64,000 bases of DNA from Candidatus Kapaibacterium thiocyanatum (GTDB lineage Bacteria > Bacteroidota > Ignavibacteria > Kapaibacteriales > Kapaibacteriaceae): contig MKVH01000013.1 in assembly GCA_001899175.1 (NCBI GenBank), positions 1 through 64,000 on the forward strand. The letters run 5' to 3'. The notes beneath the pieces were generated by a model, which saw only the letters and a program-made list of their open reading frames with translations, did not search any database and had not been told where the DNA came from. A program made the translations under genes and the position numbers. Below are positions 16,391-25,368 of this stretch, piece after piece (the first letter of the stretch is position 1; every line of letters starts with the position of its first letter).

Positions 16391-17617
16391 TCAGAAGTAG
16401 GTGGAAATCCCTGCTTCGATGCCGCTCGTCCGTACGGCCGGATTGCCGAGGATGTCGCGTTGCCACGCGTTCCGGTAGTTGATCCTGAGTACGGTCTGGC
16501 GTGCAGGCCTGATGCTGATGGCAGGCACGATGGCCCAGAGATCGTCGGCGATGTTCCCGCCCGTTTCACGGAACTTCCCGACGTTCCAGTCGGCGTATTC
16601 GATACGGCAGGCGAGATTGACGACGGCCTTGTCGAAGCCGAGGATGGTACCTTCGATGACGGGCTGGATGACGTCGAGGAATCCGCCGTGCTGACGGTCA
16701 CCGTACTGCTGCGTGTAGGTTGCGGGCACGTCGACCATGATCCAGGCCCACTCTCCGACGATGCGGGTTCCGATTCCGGGCAGGGTCGTGTTCGCGTCGA
16801 CGGCGAAGACGTCCAGTCTGCGTGCATGGTCGAGTTGCAGGCCGTCGACATCGACCTTGTTGTAGATGCCGCCCATATACGAAAGGCCGATCTCTCCTAC
16901 ACGTTGATTGCGGATGGCCACCTTGCCCGTGACGAGCATCCTTCCGTTGCCGCTTTCCGAGAATCGTTCCGCGTTCGCCTTGGATGCGGGCAAGAAGGTC
17001 CTGTTCTGGTTGTTGGCGATGATGGAATTGTCGAAGCCGTTCGTGAGATAGGCCTCGTAGCCCAGCGCCCATGCACCGTCGAAATGCTTGCCGTACATCC
17101 CGAAGCCGACGTTACTCCATGTGGCGGGCAGCATCTGCGTCATCGCCACGGGCCTGTCGACGAACTCCCACTTCGGTCCGTCGTGGTTCTGGTTGAAGGC
17201 GCCGATGGGATTCATCACGATACCGCCCCGGAAGTTGACGAGCGGCGCGAAGCTGACGTCGACAGAAGCGAACTCGATGGCGATCTCCTTGCCGCCTTCC
17301 TCGAACTCGACTTCCGTAAGGAAGCGGATATTCCTGTGGATGGATGCCGCCACGAAGAGCGTCATGCGCGGCATGCCGAAGCTGTGGCCGTCGCTCACGC
17401 CGTTCGAGCCCATGTACCGGTAGTCGGCTTCGACGTAACCACCGACGGATACGGGCAGGCCGCCCATCTGGAGAAAAGGTCTGTTGTAGACGGCATCCAT
17501 GTTCATGCCTTGTTGCGCGGTGTCGGCAGGGACGCGCTTGAACAACGTGCTGTCGCTCTGTGCCGAGGCCGTCGATACGAGGACGGCCGTCAGGAGAAGG
17601 GTGGATATCAGGTTCAT
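16391..17617 (-). CDS. Outer-membrane porin-like beta-barrel
   Basis: A 408-residue exported protein with a cleavable signal peptide (VLVSTASAQ). The mature part alternates polar and aromatic/hydrophobic residues in short strands (SVGGYVEADYRYMGSNG, NIRFLTEVEFEEGGKEIAIE, GIEAGISTYF) and ends in phenylalanine, like phosphate-selective porin (OprP/OprO) relatives. Closely related porins form channels for anions or small solutes. The start overlaps the Rieske gene stop (ATGA), so this porin belongs to the di-haem oxidase/Rieske operon, suggesting it supplies a substrate or removes a product of that periplasmic redox pair. Confidence 0.75.
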   Translation of the reverse strand: MNLISTLLLTAVLVSTASAQSDSTLFKRVPADTAQQGMNMDAVYNRPFLQMGGLPVSVGGYVEADYRYMGSNGVSDGHSFGMPRMTLFVAASIHRNIRFLTEVEFEEGGKEIAIEFASVDVSFAPLVNFRGGIVMNPIGAFNQNHDGPKWEFVDRPVAMTQMLPATWSNVGFGMYGKHFDGAWALGYEAYLTNGFDNSIIANNQNRTFLPASKANAERFSESGNGRMLVTGKVAIRNQRVGEIGLSYMGGIYNKVDVDGLQLDHARRLDVFAVDANTTLPGIGTRIVGEWAWIMVDVPATYTQQYGDRQHGGFLDVIQPVIEGTILGFDKAVVNLACRIEYADWNVGKFRETGGNIADDLWAIVPAISIRPARQTVLRINYRNAWQRDILGNPAVRTSGIEAGISTYF

Positions 17618-18039
17618 GTCAGATCGATGACGACGGATCGGTTGTTGACGGAGGTGGGGAAGGTCCGCAGGCTGGTTTCGGCAGGACCTTCCTGGACGAT
17701 ACCGGAGCTATCGAATTCGCTGCCGTGCGCGGGACAGTGCAGGCGGTCACCCGATACCTGGAGTTCGGCGCCCTGATGCGTACATCGCATCAGCAGGGCC
17801 TTGAACGTGCCTTCCTTCGTACGGAAGACGCAGACCGGATATCGCAGACGTTCATTGCCGGCGACGATAACGGGGAGGTAGGTCTTCGCGCCATCGTTGA
17901 CCACTTCGAATTCATTCAGCGGCACTTCCATGGTATTGCCGGATACCATGGCGTTCAGATACTTGATGCTCGAGCATCCGTCCAGCAGCAGGGACAGACA
18001 GCCGGCACCGCACAAGGCCAGAAAACCCTTCCTGTCCAT
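17614..18039 (-). CDS. Rieske [2Fe-2S] protein, membrane-anchored
   Basis: A 141-residue electron-transfer protein. Cluster ligands are Cys86 and His88 (CTHQGAEL) and Cys102 and His105 (CPAHGSEF), the standard CxH...CxxH pair. The N-terminus has a hydrophobic signal with GAGCLSLLLDGCSS, which reads as a lipobox around Cys22, so it is likely a periplasmic lipoprotein rather than a bc1 subunit, which would carry a longer helix. It lies 9 bases after the di-haem oxidase gene and overlaps the porin start. No cytochrome b gene is nearby, so it probably works with the oxidase. Confidence 0.9.
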   Translation of the reverse strand: MDRKGFLALCGAGCLSLLLDGCSSIKYLNAMVSGNTMEVPLNEFEVVNDGAKTYLPVIVAGNERLRYPVCVFRTKEGTFKALLMRCTHQGAELQVSGDRLHCPAHGSEFDSSGIVQEGPAETSLRTFPTSVNNRSVVIDLT

Positions 18040-18048
18040 CGGCGGATC

Positions 18049-19236
18049 CTAGAGTGATTCGAGAAACTTGAGCAACGCTTCCTTGTCGTGCGCGGGAAGC
18101 TGCCTGTAACGCTCCCGGCTTTTCGCTCCCTCGCCGCCATGGTAGAGGATGGCTTCCTCGATGCTATGGGCGCGCCCGTCATGCAGAAGGAAGTACTGTC
18201 CTCCCTGCGATGTCGGTGCGAGGCCGAGGCCCCAAAGCGGCGGTGTTTTCCATTCGGACGTCAGCGCCGTTCCCTCGGTATAGCCATCGTCGAGCTCCGG
18301 TCCCATGTCGTGCAGGAGAAGATCGGTATACGGATGGATGGTCTTGTCGGAGAGGGCAGCGATCGACGTCGACGGAGTCGTGAACGTCGGTACGTGGCAC
18401 GAGGCGCAGCCGATGTCGCCGAACGTCCTCTTGCCTGCCTGAACGCGGGTATCGTCGGCATTGCGTTGCGTCGGCGCCTTGAGTGTCTGCAGGTAGAAGA
18501 CGACGTCATGGATGGTCTGGTTCGACACTTCGGGATCGATGTCGTGTCCGGAATACACGTCGAGGGGATCGTAAGCCGAAGCGATGCCGATGTCCTGGTT
18601 GTATGCCGTCACGGTCTGCTGCAGCAGGTCGATGGCCGCGGCTTTCTTGCCGTACCTGCCGATGTAACGACCATCGACAGGCATACTGCCGGAGCGTGGT
18701 CTGAAGTAGGACGGGGGGTGGACGTAGTTCGGAACGCCTGAAATACCGTCGCCATCCCTGTCGTCGGGATCGGCATTGGCCAGGAGCTGCGCATCCGTGA
18801 GGGCGTCCAGGTAACCCAGGCCGACGCTGAGCGGAGGCATGAAACGGGAGAAAGGGGCACCCGCGGGAAGTTGTTCGGGCTTGTAGCCGGGCAGGGCCCT
18901 GTTCTGCAATTGCGGACCGCCCGCATCCAGGTAGCGATTGCCCGAAGCGTCGGATTGGCCGAACCGGATGAGCGTCGTGAAGGGATGTCCCTTGCCGTCG
19001 CTCGCATGACAGGTGCCGCACGACGTCGCGACGAAGATCGGGCCGAGTCCAGTCGATGCGGTGAAGACGTCGTCGTTGAAGGCGATGTCGCCCGCGAGGT
19101 GGCGGATCTGCTCTTCGTGTGTGAGACCGTCGACGGGGCCGTCGAGGACGTCATGTACTGCCGGAGCCGGTGGCACGATGGCATCGCAGGCGATCAGCAG
19201 GGGAACGATGGCTGTAGCGAGGAGGAAGTGTTTCAC
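18049..19236 (-). CDS. Di-haem oxidoreductase (DHOR/DUF1111 type) lipoprotein
   Basis: A 395-residue periplasmic protein. A lipobox LLIAC ends at Cys17. Two haem-binding motifs are visible, CGTCH at residues 73-77 and CASCH at about 276-280. Surrounding sequence (FVATSCGTCHASDGKGHP, LQNRALPGYKPEQL, DGISGVPNYV, WKTPPLWGLG, FLLHDGRAHSIEEAILYHGGE) matches the di-haem oxidoreductase family related to MauG and bacterial cytochrome c peroxidase. Family members are often iron-regulated and found with imelysin-type proteins; here the neighbours are a Rieske protein and a porin instead. Reaction not known. It is first in the operon; upstream lies an AT-rich 200-base gap. Confidence 0.88.
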   Translation of the reverse strand: MKHFLLATAIVPLLIACDAIVPPAPAVHDVLDGPVDGLTHEEQIRHLAGDIAFNDDVFTASTGLGPIFVATSCGTCHASDGKGHPFTTLIRFGQSDASGNRYLDAGGPQLQNRALPGYKPEQLPAGAPFSRFMPPLSVGLGYLDALTDAQLLANADPDDRDGDGISGVPNYVHPPSYFRPRSGSMPVDGRYIGRYGKKAAAIDLLQQTVTAYNQDIGIASAYDPLDVYSGHDIDPEVSNQTIHDVVFYLQTLKAPTQRNADDTRVQAGKRTFGDIGCASCHVPTFTTPSTSIAALSDKTIHPYTDLLLHDMGPELDDGYTEGTALTSEWKTPPLWGLGLAPTSQGGQYFLLHDGRAHSIEEAILYHGGEGAKSRERYRQLPAHDKEALLKFLESL

Positions 19237-19370
19237 GCCACAACATAAGAAAATTTAGACGCATATAAAAAACATGTGTCTCAACTCACGATGTGGCGAT
19301 GAACGTTGTACGATATCGACGCATATGATATCCCTGGATATCGTGATCGTGGCATACCGTCAAACGAAAA

Positions 19371-19401
19371 ACGGCCTCCACGATGAAACCGTGGAAGCCG
19401 T
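19371..19401 (-). terminator. Rho-independent terminator after the TlpA-like gene
   Basis: ACGGCCTCCACG (19371-19382) pairs with CGTGGAAGCCGT (19390-19401), 12 positions with one mismatch and a 7-base loop. On the minus strand the stem is followed at once by TTTTCGTTTG, a U-rich tail. It lies about 40 bases after the TlpA-like stop. Confidence 0.85.
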
Positions 19402-19439
19402 GCCGTTCGGAACGATTCGCGTATCGGGTGCGCCGGTGC

Positions 19440-20033
19440 TTACTGGCCCTGCATCGCTTTGTTGATGGCTGCCATGAAGGCTTCCTTCGTCTGCATGCCG
19501 ATGATCTTCTGCACGACGTTGCCCTGGCGGTCGATGATGAACGTCGTGGGAATCGAGCGGACACCACCGTATTCCTGGGCGATCTGCAGGTTATCGATCA
19601 CGTTCAGATAGGAGATGTTCGCACGTTCGACGAAGCCCTTCACGAGGGCGAGCTTGTTGTCGACTTCGTCGAGCGATACGCCGACGACGAGAACACCCTT
19701 CGGTGCCATTTCCTTGCTGATCTCGACGAGGTCGGGGATCTCACGCTTGCAGGGACCGCACCACGTAGCCCAGATGTTCAGCAGGACGACCTTGCCTTGC
19801 GTGAGTTCGGAGAACGAAACGTTCTTTCCGCCGTCCTTCCATACGAAGTCCACGGCCTTGTTACCGACGCGCTTGGTCACCGACTCGACCAGAAAGACCT
19901 TTCCGGCAGCGGCTTGTACGGGGGTCGACTTGACAGCAGCCTTCGCCGTCGGAGCACTGTTGCTGGTAAATGCATAGGCGAACGTCGCGGCGACGATTCC
20001 CAGTCCGGCGACTACGGCTAATGAGCGTTTCAT
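19440..20033 (-). CDS. TlpA/ResA-like thioredoxin-fold protein
   Basis: A 197-residue exported thiol-disulfide oxidoreductase. After an N-terminal hydrophobic signal/anchor (SLAVVAGLGIVAATFAYAF) and an Ala/Lys linker comes the thioredoxin fold with the active site W-C-G-P-C (Cys92 and Cys95) in LLNIWATWCGPCKREIPDL, then the cis-proline loop GGVRSIPTTFIIDRQGNVV. ResA/TlpA proteins reduce periplasmic disulfides, for instance in apocytochromes c before haem attachment; that would suit the nearby di-haem protein. I chose the ATG at 20033 because the signal sequence begins there. It stands alone, with a strong terminator after it. Confidence 0.92.
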   Translation of the reverse strand: MKRSLAVVAGLGIVAATFAYAFTSNSAPTAKAAVKSTPVQAAAGKVFLVESVTKRVGNKAVDFVWKDGGKNVSFSELTQGKVVLLNIWATWCGPCKREIPDLVEISKEMAPKGVLVVGVSLDEVDNKLALVKGFVERANISYLNVIDNLQIAQEYGGVRSIPTTFIIDRQGNVVQKIIGMQTKEAFMAAINKAMQGQ

Positions 20034-20232
20034 CACGATTCCTCGAACGCAAGAAAAATGGGGACTTGAAGGCACCTGCAGGTCGGAGACGGCCTAGCGG
20101 ACCAGATTATTGCCTGCCACTACAAAGAGTATGCCAGGTAACGTTCGTCGGTATGCTCGTCGAATGGATACGCTGAAAGATACGGCATCCCGAACCGCCA
20201 GGAAAAACGAAGAAGGGAAGGATGCCGTAGTG

Positions 20233-20266
20233 TCCGCCCCGGTACCCGACCGGGTACCGGGGCGGA
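20233..20266 (-). terminator. Long perfect hairpin after leucyl aminopeptidase gene
   Basis: TCCGCCCCGGTACCC (20233-20247) and GGGTACCGGGGCGGA (20252-20266) form a perfect 15-bp stem with a 4-base loop, 12 bases after the pepA stop. No U-tract follows, so it may act as an mRNA-stabilising or Rho-assisted hairpin. Confidence 0.7.
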
Positions 20267-20278
20267 TACGAGATCGTA

Positions 20279-21769
20279 TCAGCCGTTCTTCCAGTTCTGG
20301 AGCATGTCGGTCAGGAGGCGTACGCCGACGCCTGTCGCACCCTTGGGTGCATACGGACCTGCCTTGGGTGCGAGTGCGGTACCGGCGATGTCGAGGTGGA
20401 CCCAGGGATAGGTCACGAAGTGCTTGAGGAAGAGCGCTGCCGTGATGGTGCCGGCGGCGCGACCACCGGAGTTCTTGATGTCGGCGTAGTCGCTCTGGAT
20501 GAGTTCTTCGTACTCTTCGTACAGGGGCAGTTCGCATACGTATTCGCTGGTGCGCTTGCCTGCATTCGCGAGCATGGTCTTCGTGTGTTCATCCGTACCG
20601 AGCATACCGGTCGTCGTATTGCCGAGGGCGATCACGCAGGCACCGGTCAGCGTAGCCAGATCGATCACGGCCTGGGGCTTGTAGCGATCGGCATAGCACA
20701 GTGCATCGGCCAGGATCAGACGTCCTTCGGCATCCGTGTTGTCGATCTCTGCCGTCTTGCCGTTCATGAACGTGAGGATGTCGCCAGGTACCATGGCCGA
20801 ACCGCTGGGCATGTTCTCCGTGGAGGGGACGAGACCGACGACATTGACGGGGAGACCGAGCTTCGCGATCGTGTACATCGTGCCGATGACGGAGGCAGCT
20901 CCGTGCATGTCACCCTTCATGTCCGACATTCCTGCAGCGGGCTTGATGGAGATCCCACCCGTGTCGAAGGTGATGCCCTTGCCGACGAGGACGACGGGCT
21001 TGTCGCCCTTCCTGCCACCGTTGTATTCCATCACGATGAAGACGGGAGGACGGACGCTGCCCTTGTTCACGCCGAGGAGGCCACCCATCTTCAGGGCCTC
21101 GATCTTGCGCTTGTCGAGAATCGTCGTCCTGAAACCGGCCTTGCGTCCGGATTCCGCAGCACGCTTGCCGAGGATTTCGGGATAGAGTTCGTTGTTGGGG
21201 GCGTTGGCGAGGTCACGTGCGAGCACGACACCTTCGTTGATGACAGTGGCCGTGTCCACACCGCTCTTGACGGCCTTCTGCGCCGTCTTGTCAGCGGCGA
21301 GATACGTGAACCTGGTCACGAGGCCGTTGCCCTTCTCCATCGTCTTGTACTTGTCGTAACGGTACTGGCTCAGTTGGGAACCTTCCGCGACCGCCTGTGC
21401 GACGGCGGTCGTATCCAGACCCTTGACCGCAGGAAGTTCGAATGCTACGTGTCCACAGCCGAGCGATGCCGCGCGCTTCGTCGCCGCTGCTGCTGCGCGG
21501 CGTACGCCTTCGGCCGTCAGACCTTCGGCATTGCCAAGACCGGCGAGGATCAGACGGGGAGCGGCCGTCGCAGTACCCGTATACGCCGTTGCCGTGCTGC
21601 CCTTCTTGCCCGTGAAATCGCCCGAAGCGATGAGTGGCTGTACATGAGGGATCTCGCCGATCAGTTCCTTCGTCGCGCTCTTGAACGACTTCTCATCCTG
21701 ATACAGAAATACGACGATGGCATCGGCTTTGGCGGTACGGCGGGTACCTACCTGGCTGGCAACGGACAT
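20279..21769 (-). CDS. pepA: Leucyl aminopeptidase, M17
   Basis: A 496-residue cytoplasmic aminopeptidase that removes N-terminal residues from peptides with two zinc or manganese ions. The C-terminal catalytic domain shows VGKGITFDTGGISIKPAAGMSDMKGDMHGA split over two motifs: KGITFDTGGISIKP (metal Lys and Asp) and DMKGDMHGAA, then NTDAEGRLILADAL, the M17 signature. LCYADRYKPQAVIDLATLTGA follows, as in the family. The N-terminal domain has a typical macro-like fold. I chose the ATG at 21769 (MSVASQ) since the upstream in-frame ATG at 21826 would put the likely promoter inside the coding region. Monocistronic by layout, with a hairpin after the stop. Confidence 0.95.
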   Translation of the reverse strand: MSVASQVGTRRTAKADAIVVFLYQDEKSFKSATKELIGEIPHVQPLIASGDFTGKKGSTATAYTGTATAAPRLILAGLGNAEGLTAEGVRRAAAAATKRAASLGCGHVAFELPAVKGLDTTAVAQAVAEGSQLSQYRYDKYKTMEKGNGLVTRFTYLAADKTAQKAVKSGVDTATVINEGVVLARDLANAPNNELYPEILGKRAAESGRKAGFRTTILDKRKIEALKMGGLLGVNKGSVRPPVFIVMEYNGGRKGDKPVVLVGKGITFDTGGISIKPAAGMSDMKGDMHGAASVIGTMYTIAKLGLPVNVVGLVPSTENMPSGSAMVPGDILTFMNGKTAEIDNTDAEGRLILADALCYADRYKPQAVIDLATLTGACVIALGNTTTGMLGTDEHTKTMLANAGKRTSEYVCELPLYEEYEELIQSDYADIKNSGGRAAGTITAALFLKHFVTYPWVHLDIAGTALAPKAGPYAPKGATGVGVRLLTDMLQNWKNG

Positions 21770-21813
21770 GACGGATCCTTGATGTTGAAATGTGTCGACA
21801 AAGTCGTAAGCGA

Positions 21814-21821
21814 CAAATTTA
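21814..21821 (-). promoter_or_regulatory. Possible -7 element for pepA
   Basis: On the minus strand TAAATTTG matches TAnnTTTG and would place the transcript start about 40 bases before the pepA ATG. No TTTG is seen at the expected -33 distance, so this is tentative. Confidence 0.35.
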
Positions 21822-21842
21822 CGCAATGGACAGGCTCACTGT

Positions 21843-24338
21843 TCAGGACGAGGGCACGAATACGTGATAGAGCCTGAAGCTGACGTCGGGTGCGGCCGCT
21901 ACCGGAAGCCGTACGTACCCGCCCTTGAGCCATAGCTGCAACTGGTCGCTGTAATGCGCGTTGAGCGGTTCGCCCGATACTCCGCCCGGAACGACACTGT
22001 ACTGCACGGTGTCGTGCATGTCCGAGATGACGCGCATCGACGCGGCGACGCGGGTATCGTATGGAGCGTAGATGCGCCATTCCGTGTTGTTGATGGTCGT
22101 ACTGCTGCCGCCGATCTCGAACGGTCCCTGATTCATCACCGGACGCATCAGCGGATGGTTGCCGAAGCGGTGCGGGAAGGTCACGGTATGGAGAGTGCCG
22201 TACAGCCATTGTTGCGGTTGCTCGCTCTGGAAGGTCGTGGCCGTCGCCCGTACCGCCTCGATATAGCTGCGGATGGCGATCCACGCAAGATCTTCACGCT
22301 GAGACGTACGACTGTCGTCGAAGAGTACATGCTGCGGCTCATTGAGCAATTCCTGCATACGACGAAGCGGAATGCTGCCCACGAAGGTATAGTCGTAGTA
22401 GAGCTGCTGGCCGAGCTCGTCCTCGAACGTATTCCATATCAACCGTTCCAGCAGTGCCGCGTAGATGCTGGCTCCGGGATCGACGGGACTCTGCGTGCCG
22501 TCCCATCGCGCGAGGATCTTCAGTGCCTCGCGTTCCATGGTGCCGTATCGCGACTGCCCGCGCTTCAGGATGGGCAGCAGCATGGCCAGCGTCTGCTTCG
22601 CATAGGGCGAGACGATGTCCATCTGCATGACCTGGGCATCACGGACGGTATAGTCTTCGTAGAGGCGGAGCTGATCGTTGATGCGCTCGGCCCTGGACGA
22701 CGGTTCGTACAGGGTGCCGATGAAGGGCTCGGCCTTCGGCCATGTTCGGTTGTTGGCCGAACTGACGAATCCGCGTGCGGGATTGACCATCGTTCCGAGC
22801 GTACGCAGATGGGTGAGCCCCTTCCAGTCCGATGCCGCATCCCAGCCCGGTGCCAGGAGGTGTGGATCGGCATTGCCCCGCTGTGGAATCACGCCGGCGA
22901 GGACAGTACCGACGAGGCCGCTACGTGCTGCCACGCTGACGTTGAGTGCCGGTGCATGCCACGTTCCGACGGCGTCCACGACAGCAGGAAAATTCTTCGC
23001 CTTGTTGATCTTATACATCGCAAGTATTTCGTCGCTCGGTGTCGACGCAGTCCAGCGATACGTAAGGCAGGACGTCGTGAGCAGTGTCGTCGCTCGCTGG
23101 CGCGGCATATCGAAGAGCTTCGAAGGTTCCCGCATCAGATGGACGTCGGAAATCACGGCCGACCTCGTCGTGAAGCGAAGGTCGATCAAGGAGTCGGATT
23201 GATCCTTGATGTGGATGGTGTCACGGCGATACTTGAATTTCGTACGTCGACCGTTGCTCGCGATGTAGTAGTTCCCGTTCGTACTGTCGATACGCTCGAG
23301 GAAGTAGTCGACGTCGTCGACCATGACGTTCGAGAAGCCCCAGGCGAGGTCGTCGTTCCGTCCGGAGAAGACGAGGGGCATGCCGGGTACGCTCATGCCG
23401 ATGACGTTGAAGGTCGGTGAGGAGAGGTGGATCTGATACCACTTGGGCGGCAGGCCTACCGACAGGTGCGGGTCGTTGGCGAGGATGGAGGCGCTGTCCG
23501 TCCGTACGGCCCAGCAGTTACTGCCTACCGACGATCCCGTCATGCCGAGCTTGTTGCGTACGGCATCGATGCGTCGTGTGAGACCTTCGATGATGGGAGC
23601 CATGGCTGCCGTGGCGCGTGCGGCCGTCGAGTCGGATGCGGACGGTACAGGGCCCTTCGATGCCGTCGTATCCAGGACGTACGGTGCGCCGGGACCGACG
23701 GGGATGTAGTTCCGCACGGCTGCACGGCCGCGTTGTGCGGAGATCTGGGCATAGGAGAGATCGGTCCAGAAGGCCAGGCTGAGTTCGAAGGCGAGAACAC
23801 GACCTACGATCAGACAGTCTTCCGGCATCCATGGCGTGGGGCCGTATTCCAGTGCGTCGAATTCGAAGGGAAGGCGATCCTTGTTCTCACGGATGTATGT
23901 ATTGACGCCTCTCGTATAGGCGTCGAGGATGCTGCGCGTCGTCTTGCTCGCATTCTTCATCTGCTGTCGGGCGATACCGGCCATGTCGATCGCACGCATG
24001 AAGACGTCGATATCGATCGCCTCCCGGCCGACCACTTCGGCGAGACGACCACGTCCTACGCGACGTGCCACGTCCATCTGCCACAGTCGATCCTGTGCAT
24101 GGACGTAGCCCTGGGCGAAGAACAGATCCGCTTCCGTCGGTGCCACCACGTGCGGCACCCCGAAGGAGTTGCGGAAGATGCGCGTCGTGTCCGTCACGGG
24201 TGCGGATTCTTCCGTGTACGGGGCCGGATGCGATCGTGTGGCCAGACGTACGGCGAAGATTCCGAAGCAGATCACCAGCACGACGGCCGTCGTCACAAGG
24301 CCTACCGTGCCCTGCAGCCATGATCGATTTATAGCCAT
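21843..24338 (-). CDS. Penicillin acylase family hydrolase (S45)
   Basis: An 831-residue N-terminal-nucleophile hydrolase. A hydrophobic signal anchor (VGLVTTAVVLVICFGIFAV) is followed by the A-chain (IFRNSFGVPHVVAPTEADLFFAQGY split: RNSFGVPHV and FAQGYVHAQDRLWQMD are the family hallmarks), a linker, and the autocleavage site VGSNCWAV, where the Ser becomes the N-terminus of the B-chain. ILANDPHLSVGLPP and VPGMPLVFSGRNDDLAWGFSN are typical B-chain motifs. Members cleave amide bonds of acylated compounds, including beta-lactams and quorum-signalling lactones; the natural substrate is unknown. The ATG at 24338 overlaps the epimerase end by 10 bases; a further ATG exists at 24356. Confidence 0.93.
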   Translation of the reverse strand: MAINRSWLQGTVGLVTTAVVLVICFGIFAVRLATRSHPAPYTEESAPVTDTTRIFRNSFGVPHVVAPTEADLFFAQGYVHAQDRLWQMDVARRVGRGRLAEVVGREAIDIDVFMRAIDMAGIARQQMKNASKTTRSILDAYTRGVNTYIRENKDRLPFEFDALEYGPTPWMPEDCLIVGRVLAFELSLAFWTDLSYAQISAQRGRAAVRNYIPVGPGAPYVLDTTASKGPVPSASDSTAARATAAMAPIIEGLTRRIDAVRNKLGMTGSSVGSNCWAVRTDSASILANDPHLSVGLPPKWYQIHLSSPTFNVIGMSVPGMPLVFSGRNDDLAWGFSNVMVDDVDYFLERIDSTNGNYYIASNGRRTKFKYRRDTIHIKDQSDSLIDLRFTTRSAVISDVHLMREPSKLFDMPRQRATTLLTTSCLTYRWTASTPSDEILAMYKINKAKNFPAVVDAVGTWHAPALNVSVAARSGLVGTVLAGVIPQRGNADPHLLAPGWDAASDWKGLTHLRTLGTMVNPARGFVSSANNRTWPKAEPFIGTLYEPSSRAERINDQLRLYEDYTVRDAQVMQMDIVSPYAKQTLAMLLPILKRGQSRYGTMEREALKILARWDGTQSPVDPGASIYAALLERLIWNTFEDELGQQLYYDYTFVGSIPLRRMQELLNEPQHVLFDDSRTSQREDLAWIAIRSYIEAVRATATTFQSEQPQQWLYGTLHTVTFPHRFGNHPLMRPVMNQGPFEIGGSSTTINNTEWRIYAPYDTRVAASMRVISDMHDTVQYSVVPGGVSGEPLNAHYSDQLQLWLKGGYVRLPVAAAPDVSFRLYHVFVPSS

Positions 24339-25315
24339 CCGTGCTTTCGATACCACGTTACGGTGTCGATCACGCCGTCGCGCAAGGACATTTCCTGACG
24401 ATAGCCGAAATCACGGCGAGCCTTCTCCGTACTGCAGATCCAGTAGCGCTGCGTGATGTCGATGCCTTTCTCGTAGTCGAGAACCGGAGGCTTGCTCGAG
24501 AAGCGTCCGAAGAAGCCCGACAGCCCTGCGATGCCTTTCACGATGGTATGAGGCAAGCGCAGCGTCGTGACCCGCTGGCGGCCGAATGCGGCCGCGGTCT
24601 GTTCGGCCACGTACTGCCATGTATACAGCTCGTCGCTCGATACGAAGTAGGTCTGGCCGATGGCGTTGGGAGACATTGCGGCATCGACGATGCCACGGGC
24701 AAGGTCACGGACGTGGACGAGGCTGACCTTCTTCTCGTCGAAGCCGATCAGTGGTGCGAAGCCCTTCTTGACCGTCTGGAAGAAGGTGAGGATGGCTTCG
24801 TCACGCGGCCCATAGACGGCGGGGGGGCGGACGATGGTCGTCGGAATGTCCTTCGACGCTTCGTGGACTACTTCTTCGGCGGCCTTCTTCGTACGGCCGT
24901 AGGCCGTGATCGGATGGAGCGGCGTGGCTTCCGTAGCGGGATGCTCTTCATCCGGCGACGGGCCTACGACGGCGAGGCTGCTGATATGGACGTAGCGGGT
25001 GAGGTTCGGACGATAGGCGCGTATGGCGTCGACCATGTTCCGCGTCGCGTCGCGATTACCCTTCATGAACTCCGCTTCGTTCTTCGCCGCCGTGAGACCG
25101 GCGACGTGGATGACGACGTCTGCCTGCTCGACGGCCGTCCGCAAGGACGTATGATCGAACAGCGAGCCGTCGACGCGTCGAACGGGTTTGTCTTTCAACC
25201 AGCGGAAATTACTCGTCGCACGGGCAATGAACGAAACGTCATGACCCCTTTCGAGCAGCACGTCCACGACGTGGCTGCCCACAAAACCGGTGGCTCCGGT
25301 CACCAATACATTCAC
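24329..25315 (-). CDS. NAD(P)-dependent epimerase/dehydratase (extended SDR)
   Basis: A 328-residue Rossmann protein of the sugar-epimerase type. The nucleotide loop is GATGFVG at residues 7-13; the acidic/basic discrimination residues follow in FIARATSN; the catalytic Tyr and Lys are in YGRTKKAAEEVV; VRPPAVYGPRDEAIL is the usual substrate-domain motif. Sequence features such as the late membrane-like hydrophobic stretch and QKYWICSTEKARRDFGY style ending resemble the dihydroflavonol-reductase/sterol-dehydrogenase-like branch rather than a dedicated nucleotide-sugar enzyme. Substrate unknown. It overlaps the penicillin acylase gene, so they share a transcript. Confidence 0.88.
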   Translation of the reverse strand: MNVLVTGATGFVGSHVVDVLLERGHDVSFIARATSNFRWLKDKPVRRVDGSLFDHTSLRTAVEQADVVIHVAGLTAAKNEAEFMKGNRDATRNMVDAIRAYRPNLTRYVHISSLAVVGPSPDEEHPATEATPLHPITAYGRTKKAAEEVVHEASKDIPTTIVRPPAVYGPRDEAILTFFQTVKKGFAPLIGFDEKKVSLVHVRDLARGIVDAAMSPNAIGQTYFVSSDELYTWQYVAEQTAAAFGRQRVTTLRLPHTIVKGIAGLSGFFGRFSSKPPVLDYEKGIDITQRYWICSTEKARRDFGYRQEMSLRDGVIDTVTWYRKHGWL

Positions 25316-25368
25316 GTGGTTCCTCTCGATGAACAGCGCAAAGATACGACCGATGAACGGCCCGTGCC

